This document shows, piece after piece, positions 43,206 to 51,978 of a stretch of 64,000 nucleotides of DNA; position 1 is the first letter of the stretch; each line of letters starts with the position of its first letter. The notes beneath the pieces are model-generated. The model saw only the letters and a list, made by a program, of their open reading frames with translations, did not search any database and had not been told where the DNA came from. This DNA comes from an uncultured bacterium (lineage in GTDB: Bacteria; Bacteroidota; Bacteroidia; Bacteroidales; Bacteroidaceae), in the NCBI GenBank assembly GCA_905215345.1, contig CAJMPR010000004.1:292934-356933 (forward strand), in the 5' to 3' direction. Made by a program: the position numbers and the translations under genes.

Positions 43206-45638
43206 ATGATAAAAGCACAAGTAGAAACGGCATGCCGTTTACCCGAATTGAAAGAACGCTGTTTGCCGGAGAATTGTCGGCAAAGTGTGAAAGAACTTTT
43301 GCAAGAAATTTATGGTTACGAGCAATTCCGTGATCTCGAGATCTATGATGATTTGTTCAAAAGCAAAGAAACGCTGTGCATTTCACAGGGACAGTTGATT
43401 GAGAATGTTATCTGTGAAACCGAAAAAGCGCAGCAAGGCGATGAACAGCCGGATAATATTCTGCTGACCGCTCCTACAGGAGCCGGAAAATCATTGTTGT
43501 TCCAGCTTCCGGCTATCTATTTGGGTAAAGAGTATAATTTACTGACTATTGTGGTGTCTCCTTTGAAAGCCTTGATTGTAGACCAGGTAGAAGGTTTGCA
43601 GGATTTAGGATATGAACGCGTAGTCTATGCGTCTTCCGATTTGTCACCTGAACAGAAGATGGAAGTTTACCGGCAAGTAAGGGAAGGAGAAATAGACTTA
43701 TTTTATCTGTCTCCCGAATTACTGTTATCTTACGACATCAAGCATTTTATTGGTGAACGTCGTATCGGTCTGGTAGTTATAGATGAGGCTCATACTGTAA
43801 CGACATGGGGTAAAGAATTCCGGGTGGATTATTGGTTTCTGGGACGCTATTTGAATGCCTTGAAACAGAATCTGGGTTATACTTTTCCATTATTTGCATT
43901 GACAGCTACAGCCGTTTGGAATCCGCAAGGCGGGAATGACATGGTGTTCGAGACGATTCGTTCTTTACAAATGGAACCGTGTGTGCTTTATGTAGGTACG
44001 GTGAAACGTAGAAATATCGGTTTTGATATTCGTCAGTTGACATTGGAAGAGGGTGAAACGTACGATAAGGGTAAGCAGCGTGTTATTTGTGGCAGGGTGG
44101 AAGACTTTCTGGATGGGCATAAGACATTACTTTATTATCCTTTTGCCGGTGGTATCGATATGCGTTTGAAGACGTGGGTACGTCCTGCCGATTGGGACAT
44201 GGTAGCTTCCTACTATGGTAAGAAGGATAAAGAGCAAAAAGCGGCCATTGTGCAGGAGTTCAAAGAAGGAACGAAGCGGATGATTGTCGCTACGAAAGCT
44301 TTTGGAATGGGAGTGGACATTAGTGATATTGACCGTGTTTACCATGTAGCTCCATCCGGAACATTCGTTGATTATATTCAGGAAATAGGTCGTGCTGCCC
44401 GTGATGCAGATGTACAGGGAGTTTCGGCTACTGATTACCACGAACGGGATTTTTATTATATGAAGCGTTTGCATCAGACGGGTAATATAGCGCAGGAGCA
44501 GTTGGAGCTTATCTTAAAAAAACTCATGGAAGTTTACCGAATGAAAGGAGAGAAAGAAGAAATACTCGTCTCCTTGTCCGACTTTGAATTTGTGGTGAAG
44601 TTGCCGCGAACGAAGAATAAGTTGGAATATGAGGCTGAACTGGGACAACTTATTAAAACGGCTTTATTATGGCTGGAAGATGACTTGGCGCAACGCTACG
44701 GAACACATTTGTTGGAAGTAAGTCCGCAAAATCTTTTGACTGAAGGGTACATACAAGATAAAACGGGAGATGCTTTTGCCCGCGAATTCAAATCTTACTT
44801 GACAGAGGTAAAGAATGAGGAAGGCGTATATCAGGTACGTTTGGAAAATCTTTGGGAAGAACGTTTTCCGGGATTGGGATATAGAGAGTTTAAGCAAAAA
44901 CTAAATAACGGAACACTTTGGGACGGTTCTCGTGCGGTATCTGTAGGAAAACATGAGGTATTGCTGAAAGAAAATGCGAGTGTGATTCGTCAACGTATGG
45001 ATGCTCTGTTTCAAAGTTTGACAACCATGTTGAAAACGGCTTTGTTGAAGACGAAGGGCCGTTTTGATGAAGAAGAACTGCGAGCAGTTTTTGCAGAGCA
45101 TGGAATGGATGTACCTTCTGCAAAACGTTTTATCGGCTCTTTGCTGGAGAGTCGCACGGAAGAGGGACGCAGCGTGAGCTATATCAGCAGTATCAAGAAA
45201 AAGGATTCGAATGAACTGTCTTTTACAGTAACTAAAGGTTTCGATCTGCTTTTATCCCGCTATCAAAAGTTGTTTGCCCAACGCATCGTTGGAGGTAAGG
45301 GAGAGCGTTTATTGTTCTATTGTACTCCTTTCTCTGATTTGAATATGTTACTCAACTTGCTTTCTATGCTCGATTGTCTTTCTTTTAGTGTAGAAGGGGG
45401 CGGTACACCTTGTGTTCATATTCGTTTTAATGATCCTGAACACTTGCAACGACTGGCTGCATCCAATGAATATCGTAACTTTATTCTGGATACTAACGAA
45501 CGGATTTTTGAAGAACAGATAGAATTGTTTACATTCTTTTTTGGTACTGATAGCCTGACAGATGAACAGCGCTGGAATTTTGTAGAAGAGTATTTCACGG
45601 GGACAGGGGTAGAAGAATTGAAAAAGAAGTTCGGATAA
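43206..45638 (+). CDS. RecQ-like superfamily 2 DNA helicase
   Basis: 810 residues from the ATG at 43206 (a TTG just before is not preferred). Helicase motifs are in order: Walker A PTGAGKSLLFQLPA, VVSPLKALI, DEAH box IDEAHTVTTWG, the ALTATA motif III, MIVATKAFGMGVDISD, and motif VI EIGRAARD. RecQ-like proteins unwind DNA in repair and recombination. The four-Cys zinc site that follows motif VI in classical RecQ is absent: that region reads ADVQGVSATDYHERDFYYM. The C-terminal 300 residues are unlike the usual RQC and HRDC domains. It is therefore a divergent or separate RecQ-like group. It is convergent with the DUF488 gene. Confidence 0.85.
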   Translation: MIKAQVETACRLPELKERCLPENCRQSVKELLQEIYGYEQFRDLEIYDDLFKSKETLCISQGQLIENVICETEKAQQGDEQPDNILLTAPTGAGKSLLFQLPAIYLGKEYNLLTIVVSPLKALIVDQVEGLQDLGYERVVYASSDLSPEQKMEVYRQVREGEIDLFYLSPELLLSYDIKHFIGERRIGLVVIDEAHTVTTWGKEFRVDYWFLGRYLNALKQNLGYTFPLFALTATAVWNPQGGNDMVFETIRSLQMEPCVLYVGTVKRRNIGFDIRQLTLEEGETYDKGKQRVICGRVEDFLDGHKTLLYYPFAGGIDMRLKTWVRPADWDMVASYYGKKDKEQKAAIVQEFKEGTKRMIVATKAFGMGVDISDIDRVYHVAPSGTFVDYIQEIGRAARDADVQGVSATDYHERDFYYMKRLHQTGNIAQEQLELILKKLMEVYRMKGEKEEILVSLSDFEFVVKLPRTKNKLEYEAELGQLIKTALLWLEDDLAQRYGTHLLEVSPQNLLTEGYIQDKTGDAFAREFKSYLTEVKNEEGVYQVRLENLWEERFPGLGYREFKQKLNNGTLWDGSRAVSVGKHEVLLKENASVIRQRMDALFQSLTTMLKTALLKTKGRFDEEELRAVFAEHGMDVPSAKRFIGSLLESRTEEGRSVSYISSIKKKDSNELSFTVTKGFDLLLSRYQKLFAQRIVGGKGERLLFYCTPFSDLNMLLNLLSMLDCLSFSVEGGGTPCVHIRFNDPEHLQRLAASNEYRNFILDTNERIFEEQIELFTFFFGTDSLTDEQRWNFVEEYFTGTGVEELKKKFG

Positions 45639-45675
45639 TAGAACTCCTTTAGTTCTTAAATTATAGAATGTGTGA

Positions 45676-46038
45676 TTATTGGTTTACATGTTCTTGAAGA
45701 TACTCCTGTAAAATACGTGCATGGTTATAAACGGTTTCTTTGGAAGCATATAGTAAAGTTACCGTATGGTATGGCTTTATTGTTTTGATGAATTGCCGGA
45801 CAGTCTCGGAACTCTCAAGTTCTTTTTTATACATGGTTGCGAAGCCTTCCCAATGATTGGCAATGTCTTCATGGAACCATTTTCTCAATTCCGGTGAAGG
45901 AGTAATATCTTTTTCCCATACATCATATTTCAGATGTTCTTTCTTCATGCCACGAGGCCACAAACGGTCTATCAATACACGGTAGCCGTCTGTAGTATCT
46001 GGGGCTTCATATACTCGTTTGATTCTAATTTGCGTCAT
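45676..46038 (-). CDS. DUF488 family protein
   Basis: 120 residues with IRIKRVYEAP, GYRVLIDRLWPRGMKKE and ELRKWFHED, the standard pattern of the YeaO-like DUF488 family. The function is uncertain. Its start overlaps the stop of the iron-sulfur repair gene by four bases (ATGA), which indicates translational coupling and suggests a role in the same stress response. Confidence 0.88.
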   Translation of the reverse strand: MTQIRIKRVYEAPDTTDGYRVLIDRLWPRGMKKEHLKYDVWEKDITPSPELRKWFHEDIANHWEGFATMYKKELESSETVRQFIKTIKPYHTVTLLYASKETVYNHARILQEYLQEHVNQ

Positions 46039-46763
46039 GACTGTTCTTTTAGTTCCGTTTCAAGTTCGATAGCACGTGGAAAGACAATATTATTTTCCAG
46101 GTGGATATGCTGGTGCAGAGCAGTTTCAAAATCTTTCAATTCCTGTAGCAACAGGCGATAGCTGTCGCACGCATCGTCCGGGGCAGAATATCCATTGGTT
46201 AATCTTTCGATATGGCGATAGCGTTCACCTTCTGCGTCATGTTCCGCTAACATTACGGATATGGGGGCTTGGATGCTACCGCAATGAAACTCCTGTAACG
46301 CAGTATTATCAAGTTTGGCCTTTACCATTTCGTAGATGTAGGGGAAGAGAACCAGTTCTTCTTTGTCAAGGTGCTGGTTAAGGTCGCTAAGAGATTGCTG
46401 AAATAATACCTGAACATTGTACAATGTCGGATGTTTGTTACCGTGAACATGGCATACTTTATCCAATAATTCTTGTAACTTGGGTCCCTTGCTGCGGATG
46501 TTACGATGATGAATCTTGAGAATATAATCTACCAATAAGTCCAAAGGCCAGCTTTTAAAATCAATGCTTTCAGAAGTTGATAAAGTTGCGTTCTCAATGT
46601 TTTTGATTACTTCATTTACATCTGCTCCGGCCTTTTGGCTGGCTTCGGGTAGGAGAACGGAACCGTGACAACAAAAATCAATACCGTATTTATCAAATAT
46701 TTCAGCGTTACCGAAATTGTCGGCTACAATTTGTCCGACTGTCATTTTTTTGTAGTCCTTCAT
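46035..46763 (-). CDS. Iron-sulfur cluster repair di-iron protein (RIC/ScdA/YtfE)
   Basis: 242 residues from the ATG at 46763. Upstream codons to 46937 enter the next gene and are hydrophobic nonsense, so they are rejected. An N-terminal ScdA domain shows FDKYGIDFCCHGS with the double Cys. A hemerythrin-like helical bundle (about 85-240) provides the di-iron ligands in HHRNIRSKG, HVHGNKHP, DKEELVLFPYI, AEHDAEG and HIHLENNIVFP. The family repairs Fe-S clusters after nitric oxide or oxidative damage. Its coupled downstream gene is DUF488. Confidence 0.93.
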   Translation of the reverse strand: MKDYKKMTVGQIVADNFGNAEIFDKYGIDFCCHGSVLLPEASQKAGADVNEVIKNIENATLSTSESIDFKSWPLDLLVDYILKIHHRNIRSKGPKLQELLDKVCHVHGNKHPTLYNVQVLFQQSLSDLNQHLDKEELVLFPYIYEMVKAKLDNTALQEFHCGSIQAPISVMLAEHDAEGERYRHIERLTNGYSAPDDACDSYRLLLQELKDFETALHQHIHLENNIVFPRAIELETELKEQS

Positions 46764-46879
46764 ACAATATACAGTTTTTGCTTCCACAGAATTATGGAAG
46801 TACATATACTGTATATAATACAAATAAGCAATAAAGAATGTTTGAAGGATTTTATTTATTTGGATTAGCTTATTGATCT

Positions 46880-47371
46880 TTACAACTTCTGAAAAGCCAA
46901 TCGCTCGTCTCCATTGAGCAAATAGATGATGCCACAATATTGGAAACCATGCTTTTTTAAAATGTATTGCAGGATATGGTTATCTCGATGCGTATCTGCC
47001 CGTAGATTGGAAATCTGTTCATAACACCATTGCAGGCAGGCAGTTGCCACCCCTTTACTATCTTCTGTACTTGCCAAGCGATGGATAACGCCGTAGGGAC
47101 GTGTATCGTCCATCCATTCTCCTTCATAGATGTGTGTGTAGGTCGGATCATTCCCGTTTATAAATGCGAAAGTTCCTATGATATGTTGTTGTTCGTCAAT
47201 GCAAACATAGCTGTTTTCATTCTCAATATCCTTGTTGATAATTTCAATCGTAGGATAACCGTTTGTCCATTGTTTCATGTTTCCATCTTTACGCATGATA
47301 CGTTTCCCTTGCTCGAAAATATCCATGAGAGTCTCAATCTCTGTGATGTTTGTTTTTCTGATTTTTATCAT
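46880..47371 (-). CDS. GNAT family N-acetyltransferase
   Basis: 163 residues. The beta-alpha order and the conserved motif with STEDSKGVATACLQWCYEQ and the C-terminal HRDNHILQYILKKHGFQYCG fit the GNAT fold, the first being the acetyl-CoA pyrophosphate loop in a divergent form. The acceptor is unknown. It has its own promoter box: TACTTTTG on the minus strand at 47444-47451. Confidence 0.88.
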   Translation of the reverse strand: MIKIRKTNITEIETLMDIFEQGKRIMRKDGNMKQWTNGYPTIEIINKDIENENSYVCIDEQQHIIGTFAFINGNDPTYTHIYEGEWMDDTRPYGVIHRLASTEDSKGVATACLQWCYEQISNLRADTHRDNHILQYILKKHGFQYCGIIYLLNGDERLAFQKL

Positions 47372-47443
47372 ACGTGTAGTGAAATATGATTTCTGACTTG
47401 CGTTTATCTATCGACTATTCCGGCCCTTGCTTGGTTTGATATA

Positions 47444-47451
47444 CAAAAGTA
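47444..47451 (-). promoter_or_regulatory. -7 element of the GNAT gene promoter
   Basis: The minus strand reads TACTTTTG 72 bases upstream of the ATG at 47371. Confidence 0.45.
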
Positions 47452-47528
47452 GTATCTTTTGCGTTTCCTTGCTTATATTGCAATGAACAAATAGGAATTG
47501 CAGTTGTTCTTTTTATGAATATTTTACA

Positions 47529-47536
47529 TATATTTG
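47529..47536 (+). promoter_or_regulatory. -7 element of the outer-membrane protein gene
   Basis: TATATTTG lies 26 bases before the ATG at 47563. A GTTG at 47503-47506 (22-bp spacing) may be the -33 box. Confidence 0.6.
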
Positions 47537-47562
47537 TCCCGGAAATTTAAACAGTTTGAATT

Positions 47563-48114
47563 ATGAAAAAGATTTTTAGTGTTTTTATGATAGCTATATG
47601 CTGCTTGGCGATGGCTATGCCTGTTCAGGCACAGTTGCTTAAGTTTGGTGTAAAAGGCGGTGTAAACTTGTCTAAACTAAAAATGGAAGGAATGAAGGAT
47701 AACTCTACCGGATTCTTTTTTGGACCTATGGCAGAGGTAACAATACCTATTATTGGTTTGGGAGTTGATGGCGCTTTGCTCTATTCTCAGAAAGGTGAAC
47801 ATGGCTTTAAGCAGTCAGGACTGGACATTCCCGTTAATTTGAAGTATTCTATCGGTTTGGGTAGTATGTTGGGGATTTATCTTGCTGCCGGTCCTGATTT
47901 CTATTTTGATTTCAAAAAGGAAAAAGACGGCTTGGATAGAAAGAAAGCGCAAGTTGGTATTAATTTTGGTGCCGGTGTGAAGTTGATTCAGCATTTACAA
48001 CTTGGAGTTAATTACAATATTCCATTCGGTGATTCCTTTACGTGGGAAAATGCAGAACATGCTATTGGAGCTAAGAATAAGACTTGGCAAATATCAGCTG
48101 CTTATCTCTTCTAA
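47563..48114 (+). CDS. Outer-membrane beta-barrel protein
   Basis: 183 residues with a cleavable signal peptide (about 1-23, ending VQAQ). Short amphipathic beta strands alternate with turns (FGVKGGVNLSKL, GIYLAAGPDFYFDF, LGVNYNIPFG) and the chain ends in an aromatic strand (AAYLF), typical of small PorT/OmpW-like eight-stranded barrels. The physiological role is unknown. It is monocistronic, with a clean promoter and terminator. Confidence 0.85.
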   Translation: MKKIFSVFMIAICCLAMAMPVQAQLLKFGVKGGVNLSKLKMEGMKDNSTGFFFGPMAEVTIPIIGLGVDGALLYSQKGEHGFKQSGLDIPVNLKYSIGLGSMLGIYLAAGPDFYFDFKKEKDGLDRKKAQVGINFGAGVKLIQHLQLGVNYNIPFGDSFTWENAEHAIGAKNKTWQISAAYLF

Positions 48115-48137
48115 AGTATAAGATATAATTTCAATAG

Positions 48138-48177
48138 ATAGCGTTGCCGATTTTGATTGGCAACGCTATTTTTTTTG
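48138..48177 (+). terminator. Terminator after the outer-membrane protein gene
   Basis: An 11-bp stem (48138-48148 with 48159-48169) is followed by eight T. Confidence 0.9.
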
Positions 48178-48191
48178 TGCTTGGTTTGCAC

Positions 48192-48199
48192 TATCTTTG
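48192..48199 (+). promoter_or_regulatory. -7 element of the priA promoter
   Basis: TATCTTTG ends only 8 bases before the ATG at 48208, so the transcript would carry almost no leader. Confidence 0.55.
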
Positions 48200-48207
48200 T
48201 CCTCACG

Positions 48208-50670
48208 ATGGAAAAATTTGTCGATGTCATATTGCCTTTGCCATTGCACGGTTGCTTTACCTATTCCCTTCCACGGGAAATGGAAGAAGAAGTGCAAATA
48301 GGTTGTCGGATAGTAGTACCTTTCGGAAGGAAGAAATACTATACGGCAATTGTGCAGAATGTACATTATTCTGTACCGACTGAATATGAGGTGAAAGCGG
48401 TGACAGCTTTACTGGATACGCATCCTATTTTACTTCCCGAGCAGTTTAAGTTCTGGAAGTGGTTGGCGGACTATTATTTGTGCACACAGGGTGATGTTTA
48501 CAAAGCAGCCTTACCTTCGGGATTGAAGCTGGAAAGTGAAACCATGGTGGAATACAATCCTGACTTCGAATCAGATGTTCAGTTACCGGAAAAAGAACAG
48601 AAAGTGCTGGACTTGCTTTCGGTCGAACCGGAGCAATGCGTGACGAAGCTGGAGAAGGATAGTGGCATTAAGAACATACTATCAGTTATAAAATCCTTGT
48701 TGGATAAGGAAGCTATCTTCGTAAAAGAAGAGTTGAAACGGACTTACAAACCCAAAACGGAAGTTCGTGTACGGTTGACGGCTACGGCAAGCAATGAACG
48801 TCGCTTGCATTTCTTCTTTGACGAGTTACAGCGGCGTGCTCCCAAACAACTGGACTTATTGATGAAGTATATCGAACTTTCCGGTTGCTTGGGGAAAGTA
48901 CGGAAAGAGGTTACTAAAAAGGAACTTTTGCAACGTGCTTCTGCTACTCCGTCCGTATTCAATGGGCTGGTAGAACGTGAAGTCTTTGAGGTTTATCAGC
49001 ACGAGATTGGTCGGTTGAACACTATCTCAACGAAAGATACCTTTCCTCTGAATCCATTGAACGAATACCAACAACGGGCACACGATGAGATAGTACAGAG
49101 TTTGACTATAAAGAATGTCTGCCTGTTACATGGAGTAACGTCCAGCGGAAAAACTGAAATATACATTCATCTGATACAAGAAACCATCCGGCAGGGAAAA
49201 CAAGTACTATATCTATTGCCCGAGATAGCTCTGACAACTCAAATCACGGAGCGTTTGCAACGGGTATTCGGCTCTCGCCTGGGTATCTATCATTCCAAGT
49301 TTCCGGATGCGGAGCGGGTGGAGATTTGGCAAAAACAACTGTCGGAGAAGGGATACGATATAATATTGGGAGTCCGTTCGTCTGTATTCCTTCCTTTCCG
49401 TAAACTGGGATTGGTGATTGTAGACGAGGAACATGAGAACACTTATAAACAACAAGATCCGGCTCCCCGTTATCATGCCCGTAATGCAGCTATTATTCTG
49501 GCGGCAATGTATGGGGCCAAGACTTTGCTGGGTACGGCGACTCCTTCTATAGAATCTTGGAACAACGCTGTGGCTGGCAAATACGGTCTGGTAGAGTTGA
49601 AAGAAAGATATAAGGAAATACAATTACCGGAAATCATCCCCGTAGATATTAAGGAACTGCAACGCAAAAAGCGTATGAACGGTCCTTTCTCTCCTTTATT
49701 GCTGCAATATATTCGTGAAGCGTTGGAACAGAAAGAGCAGGTCATTCTGTTTCAGAATCGTCGCGGCTTTGCCCCAATGATAGAATGTCACACTTGTGGG
49801 TGGGTGCCGAAGTGCAAGAACTGTGATGTGAGTTTGACGTTTCATAAAGGATTAAACCAGTTGACGTGCCATTATTGCGGATATACTTATCAGCTTCCGC
49901 GTATATGCCCCGCCTGTGAGGGGGCTGATTTGCGGAATCGGGGATTTGGTACGGAAAAGATAGAAGATGATGTCAAGGCATTGTTTCCCGAGGTAGCCAT
50001 TGCCCGTATGGACTTGGATACTACCCGTACGCGTGCTGCCTATGAGCGTATCATCTCCGACTTTGAACAGGGCAAAACGGATATTCTTATCGGTACGCAG
50101 ATGGTTTCCAAAGGATTGGACTTCGACCATGTGAGTGTAGTAGGTATTCTTAATGCCGATATCATGTTGAATTATCCTGATTTCCGTGCTTACGAACGTG
50201 CTTTTCAACTCATGGCACAGGTGGCAGGACGTGCCGGGCGAAAGAACAAGAGAGGCAGGGTGGTATTGCAAACCAAAAGCATGGATCACCCGATTATTCC
50301 CCAGGTTATCTCCAATGATTATGAAGGCATGGTGGGCGGACAGCTATCTGAACGTCAGATGTTTCACTATCCGCCTTACTACCGGTTGGTATATGTTTAC
50401 CTGAAGAACCGGAATGAAACCTTGCTTGATCTGATGGCACAAATCATGGCAAGTAGATTGCGTGCTACATTTGGAAACCGTGTGCTGGGGCCCGACAAAC
50501 CACCCGTAGCCCGCGTGCAAACTTTATTCATTCGTAAAATCATTGTGAAGATTGAAACAAATGCTCCGATGGCACGTGTACGTGAACTCCTGTTGCAAGT
50601 ACAGAAAGATATGATTGCTGAAGATCGTTTCAAGTCTCTGATTGTTTATTATGATGTAGACCCGATGTAA
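48208..50670 (+). CDS. priA: Primosomal protein N' (PriA helicase)
   Basis: 820 residues from the ATG at 48208 (MEKFVDVILPLPL). A longer reading frame to 48157 runs through the terminator and promoter and is rejected. The N-terminal 3'-DNA-binding domain is followed by helicase motifs (LLHGVTSSGKTEIY, VDEEHENTYKQ, LGTATPS, LIGTQMVSKGLDFDHV). The paired zinc-binding cysteines lie in ECHTCGWVPKCKNC and CHYCGYTYQLPRICPAC. PriA reloads the replicative helicase at stalled forks. Confidence 0.95.
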   Translation: MEKFVDVILPLPLHGCFTYSLPREMEEEVQIGCRIVVPFGRKKYYTAIVQNVHYSVPTEYEVKAVTALLDTHPILLPEQFKFWKWLADYYLCTQGDVYKAALPSGLKLESETMVEYNPDFESDVQLPEKEQKVLDLLSVEPEQCVTKLEKDSGIKNILSVIKSLLDKEAIFVKEELKRTYKPKTEVRVRLTATASNERRLHFFFDELQRRAPKQLDLLMKYIELSGCLGKVRKEVTKKELLQRASATPSVFNGLVEREVFEVYQHEIGRLNTISTKDTFPLNPLNEYQQRAHDEIVQSLTIKNVCLLHGVTSSGKTEIYIHLIQETIRQGKQVLYLLPEIALTTQITERLQRVFGSRLGIYHSKFPDAERVEIWQKQLSEKGYDIILGVRSSVFLPFRKLGLVIVDEEHENTYKQQDPAPRYHARNAAIILAAMYGAKTLLGTATPSIESWNNAVAGKYGLVELKERYKEIQLPEIIPVDIKELQRKKRMNGPFSPLLLQYIREALEQKEQVILFQNRRGFAPMIECHTCGWVPKCKNCDVSLTFHKGLNQLTCHYCGYTYQLPRICPACEGADLRNRGFGTEKIEDDVKALFPEVAIARMDLDTTRTRAAYERIISDFEQGKTDILIGTQMVSKGLDFDHVSVVGILNADIMLNYPDFRAYERAFQLMAQVAGRAGRKNKRGRVVLQTKSMDHPIIPQVISNDYEGMVGGQLSERQMFHYPPYYRLVYVYLKNRNETLLDLMAQIMASRLRATFGNRVLGPDKPPVARVQTLFIRKIIVKIETNAPMARVRELLLQVQKDMIAEDRFKSLIVYYDVDPM

Positions 50671-50695
50671 AGGTCTGATTTATATATTGTTTTTT

Positions 50696-51169
50696 ATGAG
50701 TAATAAGAAGAAAATCCTGTTTGTTTGTTTAGGCAATATTTGTCGTTCTTCCTCGGCAGAAGGAGTGATGAAACATTTGGTGGAAGAAGCCGGGCAAGAA
50801 GATGAGTTTCTCATTGATTCGGCAGGTATCTTGTCCTATCATCAGGGCGAGTTGCCCGATAGTCGCATGCGTGCTCACGCTGCCCGTCGCGGGTATAATC
50901 TAACACACCATTCACGTCCGGTACGTACGGAAGATTTTTATAACTTCGATTTGATTATCGGAATGGATGACCGTAATATTGATGATTTGAAAGATCGTGC
51001 TCCTTCACCCGACGAATGGAGCAAGATACACCGCATGACGGAATATTGCACCAAGTTTACTCATGCAGATCATGTTCCCGATCCTTACTATGGTGGAGCC
51101 GAAGGGTTTGAATATGTACTTGATTTATTGGAAGATGCTTGTGCGGGGCTGTTGAAAAGTCTGGATTAA
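50696..51169 (+). CDS. Low-molecular-weight protein-tyrosine phosphatase
   Basis: 157 residues from the ATG at 50696. The P-loop CLGNICRS near the N terminus (Cys11 to Arg17) is the CX5R catalytic motif. The general acid lies in DPYYGG (DHVPDPYYGG) near residue 126. The family dephosphorylates tyrosines, often on capsule-export kinases. No kinase or capsule gene is near. It starts 26 bases after priA and is convergent with the membrane protein at 51200. Confidence 0.92.
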   Translation: MSNKKKILFVCLGNICRSSSAEGVMKHLVEEAGQEDEFLIDSAGILSYHQGELPDSRMRAHAARRGYNLTHHSRPVRTEDFYNFDLIIGMDDRNIDDLKDRAPSPDEWSKIHRMTEYCTKFTHADHVPDPYYGGAEGFEYVLDLLEDACAGLLKSLD

Positions 51170-51199
51170 CTTAAAATTATTACGGTTAATGATTGATTT

Positions 51200-51973
51200 T
51201 CAATGGTTGAGATAAGTATCCTGAAAGAAGCGCTTATTATCATTGAGACTGCAAGTAGCATCTATTCCTGCCTCTTGTAATCGTTCGGCTATTTCATTCA
51301 GTTTTTTTCTTGAAACTCTTCCGATGTAGAACAGGCGGTAACGATAGTTCTTGTCCAGCAGTTCCATAACATGCGTAAAGGTCTGCTCACGGGCAAAGTC
51401 AAAGTTGACTTTTCGTAAATCAGTATAAGGATAACGAATGGTTCTGCCTACACTGTGCACAGTAAGAGCTTCGTTATCCAATGTCAGATAACAGAAGCGT
51501 GTCATCAGCATGTTCATAAAGAAAAGGCTTAATCCAAAAGAGATGATTGCCGGAATAAATCTCCAGCATACGTCTCCGTTGATGGAGTAATACCCCAATA
51601 TCAAAAACATCAGAAACAAAACAAAAAACCAAAACATATAAAGCGACGGTCGTTGAAAAGTTTCTGTCGGGAGAATTTTCTCACTTCGCTCCCGTGGGGC
51701 ATAGTTGGAAAAAGGTATTTCTTTAGAAAGAAGAAAACGAATCACTGATGACGGATGCCTGAAAGGAGGCAATAGGATAACTTTGTCCTTTTTGTCTTTC
51801 AGGTGCAAGGTCAGTATTCCCGGTCCATATTTATCTTTCGACGCCAAATTACTTTTACGGGGCACTTGATAATAGCGTTTCATAAAACTGAAACTCTCAA
51901 TCTGATGTAGCTTGATCTGACGACTTTGCAGCAAATTTTCAGCTCTTTGCTGTTCTTTAGCGCTTACTTCCAT
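51200..51973 (-). CDS. Unknown membrane protein
   Basis: 257 residues. A cytoplasmic-like basic N-terminal region (about 1-105) is followed by two or three hydrophobic segments (MFWFFVLFLMFLILGYYSI, then FIPAIISFGLSLFFMNML, about 112-158). A C-terminal soluble domain with PH-like strand pattern follows (LTLDNEALTVHSVGRTIRYPYTDL). I do not recognise the family. It starts 5 bases after the HD phosphohydrolase gene on the minus strand, so the two form an operon. Confidence 0.7.
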   Translation of the reverse strand: MEVSAKEQQRAENLLQSRQIKLHQIESFSFMKRYYQVPRKSNLASKDKYGPGILTLHLKDKKDKVILLPPFRHPSSVIRFLLSKEIPFSNYAPRERSEKILPTETFQRPSLYMFWFFVLFLMFLILGYYSINGDVCWRFIPAIISFGLSLFFMNMLMTRFCYLTLDNEALTVHSVGRTIRYPYTDLRKVNFDFAREQTFTHVMELLDKNYRYRLFYIGRVSRKKLNEIAERLQEAGIDATCSLNDNKRFFQDTYLNH

Positions 51974-51978
51974 AGCTT

